A stretch of DNA of 55,932 nt, from positions 1 to 55,932 of the forward strand of contig CAIWCL010000214.1 of the NCBI GenBank assembly GCA_903911205.1. Reading direction: 5' to 3'. This document shows positions 43,866 through 53,063 of this stretch, one piece after another. Position 1 is the stretch's first letter; each line of letters opens with the position of its first letter. Origin of the DNA: an uncultured bacterium (GTDB lineage: Bacteria > Planctomycetota > Phycisphaerae > Phycisphaerales > SM1A02). Position numbers and translations under genes: made by a program. The notes beneath the pieces were generated by a model. The model did not search any database. It was not told the DNA's origin and worked only from the letters and a program-made list of their open reading frames with translations.

Positions 43866-45982
43866 GTCAGGCTCTTCAAGTAATCGAGGATGCGGTTGAA
43901 GTCGGTTTGGAGGCGCTTTCGCGTTGCCTCATCGAGGTCGGCTCGTCCCTTCGCTTTCGCGAAGTCGGAGAGAAGTCCTCGGGCTTGGTCGCGCGTCATG
44001 GCGCGGAGTTCTTCATCGGTGAACGTTGCGGGGATCTGCGCGTTCGCGAGTGCGGTGGCAGCGGGGCCACCGCCTGCACCAGCGCCGCTTGGAAGAGTGC
44101 TCGGGGCGGCACCTGCGCCTGAACCTGCACCCGCGCCGGAGGTGGTACCTGCGCTGCTCGCACTACCAGCACTCGCACCGCCGGCACTTGAACCACCGTT
44201 GCTTGAACCCTCATTGGTCGGACGGCGTGTGATTCCGCGTGCGGGTCCGCCAATCGACGAGGTTCCGCCGCGGCGCGATGACGATGCGCCCTCTTCAGCA
44301 GTGGCGACGTTGGTCTCGCCGGTCTCGCCGGACTCGCTCATCTCGTCCGACTCGCCGTTGGCGGCGAGTTGTTCGCCACGCGAAGAGGATGCGCGGGAGT
44401 CATCTTCCGACGCACCAGATGAGCCGCCAGAGGAGGCGCGGGATGAGCCCGAGGCACTCGCCGAGGACGCTCCACTGCCTCCATCCTCATCCTCGCCAGG
44501 CTTTCCGTACTTGCGCTGCGCAAGCGTCGTTTTCGCCCAATCGCGCGCTTCTGGATATTGGCTCGCGAGTGTTGGACGCACGATTGGCGCCTCAATATCA
44601 AACTTCAGGATGCCGCGGCCATCACCTGCATCAAAGCGGGGGCGGGACTTCTCGAAGACTCCAGAAGCATCCATGTTGGAAGCCATCTCGGTCACGAGAT
44701 TCTCGGCGTAGATGTCGCTCTTCGCCTCGGAAACCCCGCGAACGGAGACGCCCTGCGTTCCCGAAAGCTGGATTGATTCGATCTCAATCCCGTCCGGCGT
44801 GCAGCACGCGAGATCTCCGAGGATCTTCGTCACGGGGAGCGTGCGCTTCCCGAGTTCGCGGTAGTGCGAGATGCGTTGATCAATCGCCTTCTGGTTTCGC
44901 TCGAAGACGGCCGGTTCTTCCGGCATCTTCCACTGGATGACCGCGGAGCGCATCCACGCAAACGCAACTGGTGCAAAGCCGACGATGATGAATCCGGCCA
45001 CGCAGGCGCGAAGCGCGCGTGCTGGATCGGAGTAGCGCTTGACGAGAAGTTCGACGCGCGAGGTCTTCACGCCCTCTTCAACACGCTGCAAACGAGCGAG
45101 CTCGCCGAGCGGCCCCGTCGCGATGATCGTCGCGCCGAGGAGAATCGCCCAATCGTTCCACCAATTGCTTTCGGACTCTGCCGCGACCACTTGCACAGAA
45201 AGACGAGATCGCAACTGCGCGATCGCGTCGCGAGCGATCATGACCGTCGTGCGATCTCCGCGCTGTGAGGCGGTTGCTTCGGTCGCCGCAACCATGGCTG
45301 CGATCTTCGATGGCTCAATCCCGGCGTTGAGGACCGTTTCTGCGATCGCTTGGCGAACGCCGTTCGCCCAATCGGCAGGGTCATCGGCGCTGGCAGTTTC
45401 GCGCGCGGCTCGGAGCACAAGGCCCTTGCGGCCTTCCATCGCGATGGCAATCGAGCCACTCTCGCGGTCGGCGAAGACAGCGGGGGTGTCACCGGAGCCA
45501 AGCGGAATCAGCGCAGCGACTTCGGGTACGTAACGAACAATTTTCTCCTGCCGCGTCGAGAAGCCAGAGTCGACATCGCCGCTTGCCGGAATCGGCCACG
45601 CAACGATGACACCCTGTCGGTCGGCGTCGCCGGTGTCGGGCATGATGCCGAGCCCCATACAGCCTGCCGGGATCGCGCCGAGGAACATGCCTTCTGCCTG
45701 AAGTCTCATGGCAGCAAGCATTTGCGACTGGATGGCATTCGGAAGCGTCGTTTGTCGGACGATCGTCGACGAAGCGGGGAGCATCACGCGCACGTCGCCA
45801 CAACGGCTCGATTCGGTCCACGTGAGCAGGGCGTTGACCGGATCGCTTCCCTCAAACTCGCGGGCATCAAGCACCGTCGGTCGCTCGCCCTTTCGGACGA
45901 GCAGAGCGCGCACCCGATCGGCACGTCGTTCGGCGACCGCTACAAGCTGGTCGTCGTAGGTTGTCGGCGTGTTGGGCTTCAC
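43862..45982 (-). CDS. GspL-like (PilM/PilN-type) protein with long Ser/Gly/Ala-rich tail
   Basis: PASSTIVRQTTLPNAIQSQML..; PilN-like ILGDLACCTPDGIEIESIQLSGTQGVSVRGVS after a TM segment. Confidence 0.68.
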   Translation of the reverse strand: MKPNTPTTYDDQLVAVAERRADRVRALLVRKGERPTVLDAREFEGSDPVNALLTWTESSRCGDVRVMLPASSTIVRQTTLPNAIQSQMLAAMRLQAEGMFLGAIPAGCMGLGIMPDTGDADRQGVIVAWPIPASGDVDSGFSTRQEKIVRYVPEVAALIPLGSGDTPAVFADRESGSIAIAMEGRKGLVLRAARETASADDPADWANGVRQAIAETVLNAGIEPSKIAAMVAATEATASQRGDRTTVMIARDAIAQLRSRLSVQVVAAESESNWWNDWAILLGATIIATGPLGELARLQRVEEGVKTSRVELLVKRYSDPARALRACVAGFIIVGFAPVAFAWMRSAVIQWKMPEEPAVFERNQKAIDQRISHYRELGKRTLPVTKILGDLACCTPDGIEIESIQLSGTQGVSVRGVSEAKSDIYAENLVTEMASNMDASGVFEKSRPRFDAGDGRGILKFDIEAPIVRPTLASQYPEARDWAKTTLAQRKYGKPGEDEDGGSGASSASASGSSRASSGGSSGASEDDSRASSSRGEQLAANGESDEMSESGETGETNVATAEEGASSSRRGGTSSIGGPARGITRRPTNEGSSNGGSSAGGASAGSASSAGTTSGAGAGSGAGAAPSTLPSGAGAGGGPAATALANAQIPATFTDEELRAMTRDQARGLLSDFAKAKGRADLDEATRKRLQTDFNRILDYLKSLT

Positions 45983-47445
45983 TGCTCTCGGTACTCCAGA
46001 ATGCGCGCGGGAAGAGTCGAACGATCCAGAACGGCCGTGATTTCAACTTCGAGTCCGGTTGTCGCAGATCGTCCACGACTCGTCACGGTGAACACGTAGC
46101 TCTGTGTATCGGCCATCGGAGCCAAGGCGGCGAGCGCTTGAGGAGTGATCCTACTTGAATCTCGAAGGTCCGAGATGGAAAGGAGTCCGGAACTCGAAGC
46201 GCTCCGCTGAGCAATGATGGCATCAGCGCTGATCGGATCATCGGGCAGCATGGCTCGAAGAATCGCCGGAGAAACCGTATTCAGATTGACCTTGCCGATG
46301 ATCGGTGCGGTGCCGTCGTCGAGCGTGGCCTCTTGGAAGATCTTGCGCAATTGTTGCTGATCGAGAGATTGAATTCGGTTCTGACCACCCGCCGCCTGAC
46401 CTCCGCGCATGCCGGAGGAGCTTCGGCCACTCTGTCGGCCACCAGTTTGCCCGCCATTTTGCCCACCCGTCTGCCCGCCCATCTGCCCCGATGCGCCGCC
46501 CGTCGGGGTTCGGCCATTCTGGGCACCCGCGGTCGCGAGCGTGTTGAGATCCTGCGTGAGCAGCATTTCGAGCTTCGCGTCCGAACGCTTGGCGAAGGTC
46601 GCGAGTGACGCGGCTTGCTGTGCGTTCACGCCAAGCCGCTCTTGCATCTCCTCCGGTGTTGCCTCCTTGAGATTGAGACGCTCGGTTCCGGAGGAAGAAA
46701 GGAGACTTCCTGCGCTGCGGGCGGTCAGTGCGCCACTCCAACCCGCGTCGAGGAGTCCGTCCGCGTCATCATTTGGCTCACTCAGTGCGCCGTCATTCTC
46801 GTTGGGGTCGAGGCGACCGTTCAGATTCGCGTCCTCGCCACGAACCGATGAAGGAAACGCGCCGGCGACGAGTTCAAGTTCGGCGATCGTGCGCAACGGC
46901 GCGTTCCGCGGCTCGTAGCCAACATCGCGATTGACGTAATAGTCGTATTCGGCGCCCATCATGCCCGCGTTGTCATCGGTGTCGCGCCAATCCACGATCG
47001 CGTCGGCCACGTCGAGGCTCATACCGCTCAACTCAAGGAGGGTCGCCTTCGTCGCGTTGTTGACGTTGATTTTCGCGTGTTCGTCCTGCGGACCGCGAAT
47101 CTCGACACCGTCCTCAACGTGCCGAATCTCCCAGCTGCCCGAGGCGAGCTCGCCATCGGCGACGAGTTCGAGATCCTTAAACATCTGCCGTGCGTCCGTC
47201 GGATCGGGCTCCTCGGTGTGGTACTCGAGGACGGCGAGCGTCTCCTCGATACCTGCGCGCGCAGCCCAACGAGCTTCGACTTTCGCGATCGCTTCGCGGC
47301 CCATCGTCGCGGCACGGAAGCCCAGGACTTGCGCAGCGCCCACGATGACAGCCGCGATCGCGACCGCCCAGATCACGAGAACGATGACAGATCCACGACG
47401 CCCGTGAGCAGTCCTGCGGCGATGGCTCGGAGGAGCGAATTTCAC
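45979..47445 (-). CDS. gspK: General secretion pathway protein K
   Basis: RRGSVIVLVIWAVAIAAVIVGAAQ; DEHAKINVNNATKATLLELSGMSLDVADAIVDWRD. Confidence 0.85.
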   Translation of the reverse strand: MKFAPPSHRRRTAHGRRGSVIVLVIWAVAIAAVIVGAAQVLGFRAATMGREAIAKVEARWAARAGIEETLAVLEYHTEEPDPTDARQMFKDLELVADGELASGSWEIRHVEDGVEIRGPQDEHAKINVNNATKATLLELSGMSLDVADAIVDWRDTDDNAGMMGAEYDYYVNRDVGYEPRNAPLRTIAELELVAGAFPSSVRGEDANLNGRLDPNENDGALSEPNDDADGLLDAGWSGALTARSAGSLLSSSGTERLNLKEATPEEMQERLGVNAQQAASLATFAKRSDAKLEMLLTQDLNTLATAGAQNGRTPTGGASGQMGGQTGGQNGGQTGGRQSGRSSSGMRGGQAAGGQNRIQSLDQQQLRKIFQEATLDDGTAPIIGKVNLNTVSPAILRAMLPDDPISADAIIAQRSASSSGLLSISDLRDSSRITPQALAALAPMADTQSYVFTVTSRGRSATTGLEVEITAVLDRSTLPARILEYREQ

Positions 47446-48482
47446 CCGCGATTCCCCCGTGATCCCATCATGCCGCCGTTTCCACGGCCTCCACCCGGAC
47501 GATTGCCGGAGATACCTCCAGGGCGACCAGTTCCGGGTCGGGTTCCACCAAACGCGCCGTCACCAGGTCGTCCACCACCGGATTGGCCACCACCACCGGG
47601 CCGTCCGCCACCACCGGGTCGGCCACCGCCACCATTTTCGCCAAACTCACCACCACCGCCACCACCACCACCGCCACCACCACCGCCGGCAGTCTGGTCA
47701 CCGCCGCCACCATCCCCTGTCGGTGTTCCGCCTTCATCCGTGGAAGGGTTGGTTCCATCATCCATCACGTCTTCCTCTTCTTCGGGCGGAGGAGGTGGGG
47801 GCACGATGCGGTCGATCGGAACTTGGGTACGAAGCACGGCGAGCGCCTTTCCAGGCTCACTCACTTCACCTCCCGGCACATCGCCGGTTGCGGTGACCGT
47901 GATGCGGAGCGCCCACGGCAAGCCGAGCTCATCGGAGTCCCAGTCGGGGTACCAAGCCTCGCCGTCGTAGGCCTCAATCGAAATGCCAACGATGCCATCG
48001 ACAGAAGGCATTGCCACGCCGCCACCTTCACCGTTCTCATCCGGAACAGCATCGCGGCGCATCCAGAGGACACCGCCGTCCGAGTCATCCATCACGCGAT
48101 ACTGCGATTCGTACTCGCCGCCTTCGCCTTGATACTCGTCGCGCTGCATTGGTCGAAGGCGCGTGTTGTAGACGAGCACCTCGTCGCGATCCATTGGTCC
48201 GTACTCTGAATAGCTTTGCCCGTCGAGCAGAACGAGGCGGGTATCGAAGAGATCCGCACTGCGAACGATCGACGAAAGGTCGCGCCGCATCGAATCAATC
48301 GCAGCGGTCGCGCGTGTGACCGCATCAAGTCGCGTCCGCGTCACGTCACGCGCGCGGCCAATGCGCGAAAGGACGGTGCTGATTGTCACGACAACGATCG
48401 CGCTCACCGAAATCGCAACCACGAGTTCCATGATGGTGAAGCCGCGTTGGCCGTGGTTGTTCTGCATGTGTTCACGGCGCAT
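47442..48482 (-). CDS. GspJ-like pseudopilin with long Gly-rich C-terminal tail
   Basis: QRGFTIMELVVAISVSAIVVVTIS; tail GGGGGGGGGGGGGEFGENGGGGRPGGGGRPGGGG. Confidence 0.8.
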   Translation of the reverse strand: MRREHMQNNHGQRGFTIMELVVAISVSAIVVVTISTVLSRIGRARDVTRTRLDAVTRATAAIDSMRRDLSSIVRSADLFDTRLVLLDGQSYSEYGPMDRDEVLVYNTRLRPMQRDEYQGEGGEYESQYRVMDDSDGGVLWMRRDAVPDENGEGGGVAMPSVDGIVGISIEAYDGEAWYPDWDSDELGLPWALRITVTATGDVPGGEVSEPGKALAVLRTQVPIDRIVPPPPPPEEEEDVMDDGTNPSTDEGGTPTGDGGGGDQTAGGGGGGGGGGGGGEFGENGGGGRPGGGGRPGGGGQSGGGRPGDGAFGGTRPGTGRPGGISGNRPGGGRGNGGMMGSRGNRG

Positions 48483-48996
48483 CTTCGGTGGCTCCTTCGC
48501 GCGCGGCGCGACGTTCCTCCCATCGGGCGGCTCGGTCGAGCGGCTCGTAGGGCTCTCGCACTGGATCAGGTTCATCTCCGCGTTTCTCTGCGATCCGCGT
48601 TTCGATCGAATACTCGCGACCCGAATCGTGGACGAGCGAGACGACAACGTGGGCAGGAACGCCTGCACCACCTGGCGCAATGTCAATCTCGTACTCGAAG
48701 TCTTCGTAGGGGCTGCCCGCGTCGAACTTTCCGCGGGTTGGATGCAGATCTTCGAAGTCGACGGGTCCTTCGGTGAGCACCAGCGACAGCAACTCATCGA
48801 GCGCAGCGGCAGCGCGAATATCGATCTCGCCGCGGCGCTGCATGGTGAGTGCGTGTCCGCTCACTCCGAGGACTGCGATCATGCCGATTGCGAGAAGAAT
48901 GCCAGCGACGATCGCATCCATCAGCGCAAACCCACGGCGCATGGCGCGTCGCGGGCGCTTCAAAGCAGAGATGCGTCGTGCGGTCATCATCACCAA
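48472..48996 (-). CDS. GspI-like pseudopilin
   Basis: MRRGFALMDAIVAGILLAIGMIAVLGVSGHA; operon position. Confidence 0.72.
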   Translation of the reverse strand: MVMMTARRISALKRPRRAMRRGFALMDAIVAGILLAIGMIAVLGVSGHALTMQRRGEIDIRAAAALDELLSLVLTEGPVDFEDLHPTRGKFDAGSPYEDFEYEIDIAPGGAGVPAHVVVSLVHDSGREYSIETRIAEKRGDEPDPVREPYEPLDRAARWEERRAAREGATEDAP

Positions 48997-49601
48997 GCCT
49001 CCATCGAAGAACCCTGCGCATCGAGGTCGATCGGCGCGCGCGCAGCGCTCATCGGGTCGTCCGATCGCAGTGGCGTGGAGGAGTAGTTCTCAAGCACGAT
49101 CGTCAACTGCTTCTCGAGTCCCACAAGATCGAGTTCGATCCGCGGGCGACTGCCGTCGGGATGAGTCGGAATGTTCCACGCGTCACTCGACGACATCTCG
49201 GCTTCATCCGCGGCAGCGCGATCGATGTACATGCCTTCAGGAAGTTCCACCATGTTGCTCAAGCGATCAGGTTGCCACACGCGTGGGCCTTCAGGATCCT
49301 CTGGATTGAGGTCGTAAATCCAGAGGGAGACCTCACGAAGCGAGGGGTCGTAATAGAGACCGATTTGCTGCACGCCGGCTGCGTTCCGGAAGGCATACAT
49401 ACGAAGCAGATCCGCAACAGCGATGATCGCTTTTTCCTCGCGCTGACTTCGAACCGCGATCATCTTTGGCACGATCGCTGAAGCAACGATGGCCAAGATC
49501 GCGCACACAACGACGATCTCAACGATCGAGAACGCGCGCCGGAAGAGGCGCGCGCTCGAAGGAAGACGATGGAGACGTGTGCGTTGCACGAAGCGAGACA
49601 C
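48990..49601 (-). CDS. GspH-like pseudopilin
   Basis: FRRAFSIVEIVVVCAILAIVASAIVPKM. Confidence 0.8.
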   Translation of the reverse strand: MSRFVQRTRLHRLPSSARLFRRAFSIVEIVVVCAILAIVASAIVPKMIAVRSQREEKAIIAVADLLRMYAFRNAAGVQQIGLYYDPSLREVSLWIYDLNPEDPEGPRVWQPDRLSNMVELPEGMYIDRAAADEAEMSSSDAWNIPTHPDGSRPRIELDLVGLEKQLTIVLENYSSTPLRSDDPMSAARAPIDLDAQGSSMEAW

Positions 49602-49607
49602 CGGAAA

Positions 49608-50054
49608 TCAGCCGCCGCGGCTCTTCTTTGGATCGCGTCCGTGATAGATGTCGGCGTTGTCGCCTTCGCCGCCGGGAGCCTTGTCAGGCCCAAAGCTGTA
49701 GACATCGAATTCACGACCGATGCCCGGCACTGCGATTTGGTAGCGCGTTCCCCATGGATCAGTCAATGAGTCAACGCTGTCGATGTACTTGGGCACCAGT
49801 ACTTCGAGATCGAAGTCGCCTCCGAGCGAAGAGCCACGATTCTCGCTCAGGTAGATGGTCACTTGATCTGCGAGTTTGGTGGCCTCGATGAGGGCCTTGT
49901 CTTGGTTCGCGCTCGAGATACGGCCGAGAAGATTCGGCGCGATGATCGCAGCGAAGATCGCGACGATCGTGACCGCGACGATGACTTCGATGAGGCTAAA
50001 GCCGCGGCGAGCGGTGCGGCGAAGACGGCGATGGGTGCGATGGTTCGAATGCAT
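49608..50054 (-). CDS. gspG: Major pseudopilin GspG
   Basis: RRGFSLIEVIVAVTIVAIFAAIIAPNLLGRISSANQDKA; DPWGTRYQIAVPG; YSFGPDKAPGGEGDNADI. Confidence 0.93.
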   Translation of the reverse strand: MHSNHRTHRRLRRTARRGFSLIEVIVAVTIVAIFAAIIAPNLLGRISSANQDKALIEATKLADQVTIYLSENRGSSLGGDFDLEVLVPKYIDSVDSLTDPWGTRYQIAVPGIGREFDVYSFGPDKAPGGEGDNADIYHGRDPKKSRGG

Positions 50055-50073
50055 GGGTTCCTTCTTACTCCCG

Positions 50074-51291
50074 TCAGCCGACGGAGTTCTGCAACTGGAC
50101 GATCGGCAGCAGGATTGCCGCCAAGACGAAACTCGCGAGTAGTGCCATGACCACGATAAGCACGGTGGGGAGCACTCGGGTGAAGAGTTTGAGGGAGTTG
50201 TTCACTTGTCGGTCGAAACTACCAGCGGCATGCAGCAGCATCTGCTCGAGGCGGCCTGAGCGTTCGCCGATGTTGACAATCTGAATCAGGAGTGGCGGGA
50301 AGTGACCGCTTCGTTCGAGCGGATCTGCGAGCGACTGACCGGTCGTCACCTTTTCGGAAACTTGGTCGATCGCGTTTGTCAGCGCGGTGTTTCCAAGCGT
50401 ATCGCGCACAATCTTGAGTGCCGCGAGGATCGGAATACCTGCCGAGACGAGCGTCCCAAGCGTTCGCGTGAAGCGTGCAACGGCGATGTCGCGAACGAGT
50501 CGCCCAGCGACCGGGAGACGCAACACAAACGTATCGAACCGCAAGCGATTCGCGGGCTTCGCCAGCCAATTCCGCCAGGAGATCCACGCAAGGACGCCCG
50601 CCCCGAGCAGAACCAGCCACCACGCCTTGATGAAGTCCGAGACGTCCATCAAGATCATCGTTGGAAGTGGCATCTCGACATTGGGCGCATTCATGATCGG
50701 TTTCATGACGCGTGGGAGAACGAATGCGATGAGAATGACGACGCTCGCTGCGATGAGCCCGGCGATCATCAGCGGGTAGATCACGGCACCAACGACTTCG
50801 CGCCGGAGTTCCACCGACCGCTCGAGGAGATCCGCGAGTTGGTGCATGATTTCCGCGTTGCGTCCGGATGCGTCGGCGGCGCGGAGCATGCCAGTCGTCA
50901 TGTCATCAAACGGTGGTCCGTACTCTTTCGCCGCTTGATGGAGCGTGACGCCTGCTTCCACGCGATCGATCAGGTGATCGAGAATCGTTTGGAGGTTCTT
51001 ACTTGCAGCCTGTCGACGCACCGTCTTCAGTGCTTGCATGAGCGGAAGCCCCGCTTCGAGCGCAGTCGCGAGTTCGCGAACGAGATCTGCGAGTTCCGCG
51101 CGAGAAATCGTGGGGCGCACGAGTTTCTGTCCGGCAGCGAGCGCCGCATCTTCGGCACTCAACTGAACATCGAGCGCGGTCTCGCCCTTTTGGGCGATGA
51201 GTCGCATCGCTGATGGGCGATCGGGGGCCATGACGGAGCCGTTGCTCGTCGAGCCGTCCGCAGCGAGTGCTTGGTACGTAAACGTCGGCAT
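50074..51291 (-). CDS. gspF: Type II secretion protein F
   Basis: LATALEAGLPLMQALKTV; AGIPILAALKIVRDTLGN; VNIGERSGRLEQML. Confidence 0.94.
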   Translation of the reverse strand: MPTFTYQALAADGSTSNGSVMAPDRPSAMRLIAQKGETALDVQLSAEDAALAAGQKLVRPTISRAELADLVRELATALEAGLPLMQALKTVRRQAASKNLQTILDHLIDRVEAGVTLHQAAKEYGPPFDDMTTGMLRAADASGRNAEIMHQLADLLERSVELRREVVGAVIYPLMIAGLIAASVVILIAFVLPRVMKPIMNAPNVEMPLPTMILMDVSDFIKAWWLVLLGAGVLAWISWRNWLAKPANRLRFDTFVLRLPVAGRLVRDIAVARFTRTLGTLVSAGIPILAALKIVRDTLGNTALTNAIDQVSEKVTTGQSLADPLERSGHFPPLLIQIVNIGERSGRLEQMLLHAAGSFDRQVNNSLKLFTRVLPTVLIVVMALLASFVLAAILLPIVQLQNSVG

Positions 51292-51306
51292 AGTGTTTCG
51301 CGCTGA

Positions 51307-53019
51307 TTAGCGCTTGCTTTCCCGGCTCTTCAGATCTTCCGTGAAGTCATCAACATCCTGCGTCGCGCGGAGGACTTCCTCGATGGTGGTCATTCCGGCA
51401 ACGGCCTTCCGCATGCCGTCTTCTCGCATGTTGATGAAGTCGGCATCAAGGAGCGACTTGAGTTCGTGCACGGGGCGGTTCTGTGCAATCGCCGCGCGGA
51501 GCGGGGTCGACACGCGCACGACCTCGTAGAAGCCGAGTCGGCCGCGGAAACCGCTGCCGTTGCACTTCTCACAACCACGACCGACGGTTTGCCGTCCCTT
51601 GAAGCGCACGCGCTCGTCGGGTGTGAGTCGAGCGTCGACTTCTTCAGTGATCGCGCGTTCTTCTCGGCAGACAGCACATACGCGCCGACCAAGACGCTGC
51701 GCGATGAGACCTTCAAGAACGCTCGCGGCGAGGTACGGTTCAGCGCCCATGTCGACGAGACGCCCAACCGATGAAATGGCATCGTTGGTGTGCAACGTCG
51801 AGAAAATAAGGTGTCCGGTGAGTGCAGAGCGGATTGCGATATCAACCGTTTCGGCATCGCGAATTTCGCCGACGAACACGATGTCTGGGTCCTGACGGAG
51901 AATCGCGCGCAGGCCCGTGGCGAAACTGAGGCCACGCTTCGCATTGACTGGAATTTGATTGATACCGTTGAGTTCGTACTCGACGGGATCTTCAATGGTG
52001 ATGATCTTTTTACGCGGGTCGTACAACTTCGAAAGCGACGCGTACAGCGTGGTTGTCTTTCCCGAACCCGTCGGGCCAGTGACGAGCACAAGGCCGTGCG
52101 GCTTCTCGATCATGCGGTCCACGAGCGCGCGGTGTGACTCGCTCATGCCGAGGCTCACGAGATCGAGCGGCAGCGAACTCTTATCGAGAATACGCATGAC
52201 CACCGATTCGCCGTACAGCGTCGGGACCGTCGAAACACGGATGTCGACTTTGCGGCCTTCGAATCGGAGCGTGATGTGGCCGTCTTGCGGCACATATCGC
52301 TCTGCGATGTTCATGCCGGCCATGATCTTGACGCGGCCAATGAGAGCGGCCTGTAGGTGCTTCGGTGGTTGCGGCTGCGAGACGAGGACACCGTCGATGC
52401 GGTACTTCACGCGCAGTTCAATTTCAAACGGCTCGATGTGCACGTCGCTTGCGCGGCCTTGCACCGCTTCGAGCAGGATGAGGTTCACGAGATTGATGAG
52501 CGTTGGTTGCTCAGCCATCCGGTGCACGTCATCTGCCTCGATCGCGTCGAGGTTGTGCTCGCTGTCTGGGACGGCTGCGAGGCCGCCGTCGGAGGCGAGC
52601 GATTCCGCCATACGCGCGGCGGTCGTCCCGTAGCGGTCGCGCATCAGGTCGCGAAACGCGGGCGCATCGAGGCCGATGCGGCGAACCGCTCGGCCGGTGA
52701 CTGTCGCGATCTCATCGACTGCGGCGGTATCGAGTGGATCGAGCATCGCGACAAGCAGGCGCTGCCCATCGATACTGAGGGGAACCGCGCCGAGGCGAAC
52801 GGCGACTTCAGGCGCGAGGAGTTCCGCCGCTGCGGGGTTCGAAGTGGGAGCCTTCTCTAACCAAGGGATTCCAAGCAACTCGCAACGTTCGCGAGCAGCA
52901 AGTTCCGGTGCTCCTGTGGGGGCAGCCTTCGTCGAAGTGCCCTCACTGATGACCGTTGCGCTTCCATTGGTTCCGTTCGTGGAGCTCTGCACTGTGTCCC
53001 TCGATCCGCCGCGCGTCAT
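51307..53019 (-). CDS. gspE: Type II secretion ATPase GspE
   Basis: LVTGPTGSGKTTTLYASLSKL; ITIEDPVEYELNGINQIPVNAKRGLSFATGLRAILRQDPDIVFVGEIRD; CxxC..CxxC zinc element CAVC...CEKC. Confidence 0.96.
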   Translation of the reverse strand: MTRGGSRDTVQSSTNGTNGSATVISEGTSTKAAPTGAPELAARERCELLGIPWLEKAPTSNPAAAELLAPEVAVRLGAVPLSIDGQRLLVAMLDPLDTAAVDEIATVTGRAVRRIGLDAPAFRDLMRDRYGTTAARMAESLASDGGLAAVPDSEHNLDAIEADDVHRMAEQPTLINLVNLILLEAVQGRASDVHIEPFEIELRVKYRIDGVLVSQPQPPKHLQAALIGRVKIMAGMNIAERYVPQDGHITLRFEGRKVDIRVSTVPTLYGESVVMRILDKSSLPLDLVSLGMSESHRALVDRMIEKPHGLVLVTGPTGSGKTTTLYASLSKLYDPRKKIITIEDPVEYELNGINQIPVNAKRGLSFATGLRAILRQDPDIVFVGEIRDAETVDIAIRSALTGHLIFSTLHTNDAISSVGRLVDMGAEPYLAASVLEGLIAQRLGRRVCAVCREERAITEEVDARLTPDERVRFKGRQTVGRGCEKCNGSGFRGRLGFYEVVRVSTPLRAAIAQNRPVHELKSLLDADFINMREDGMRKAVAGMTTIEEVLRATQDVDDFTEDLKSRESKR

Positions 53020-53063
53020 GCGGGCTTCGGTGTCCGAAATTCCTCAAAGCAGCAGAACGCCGC

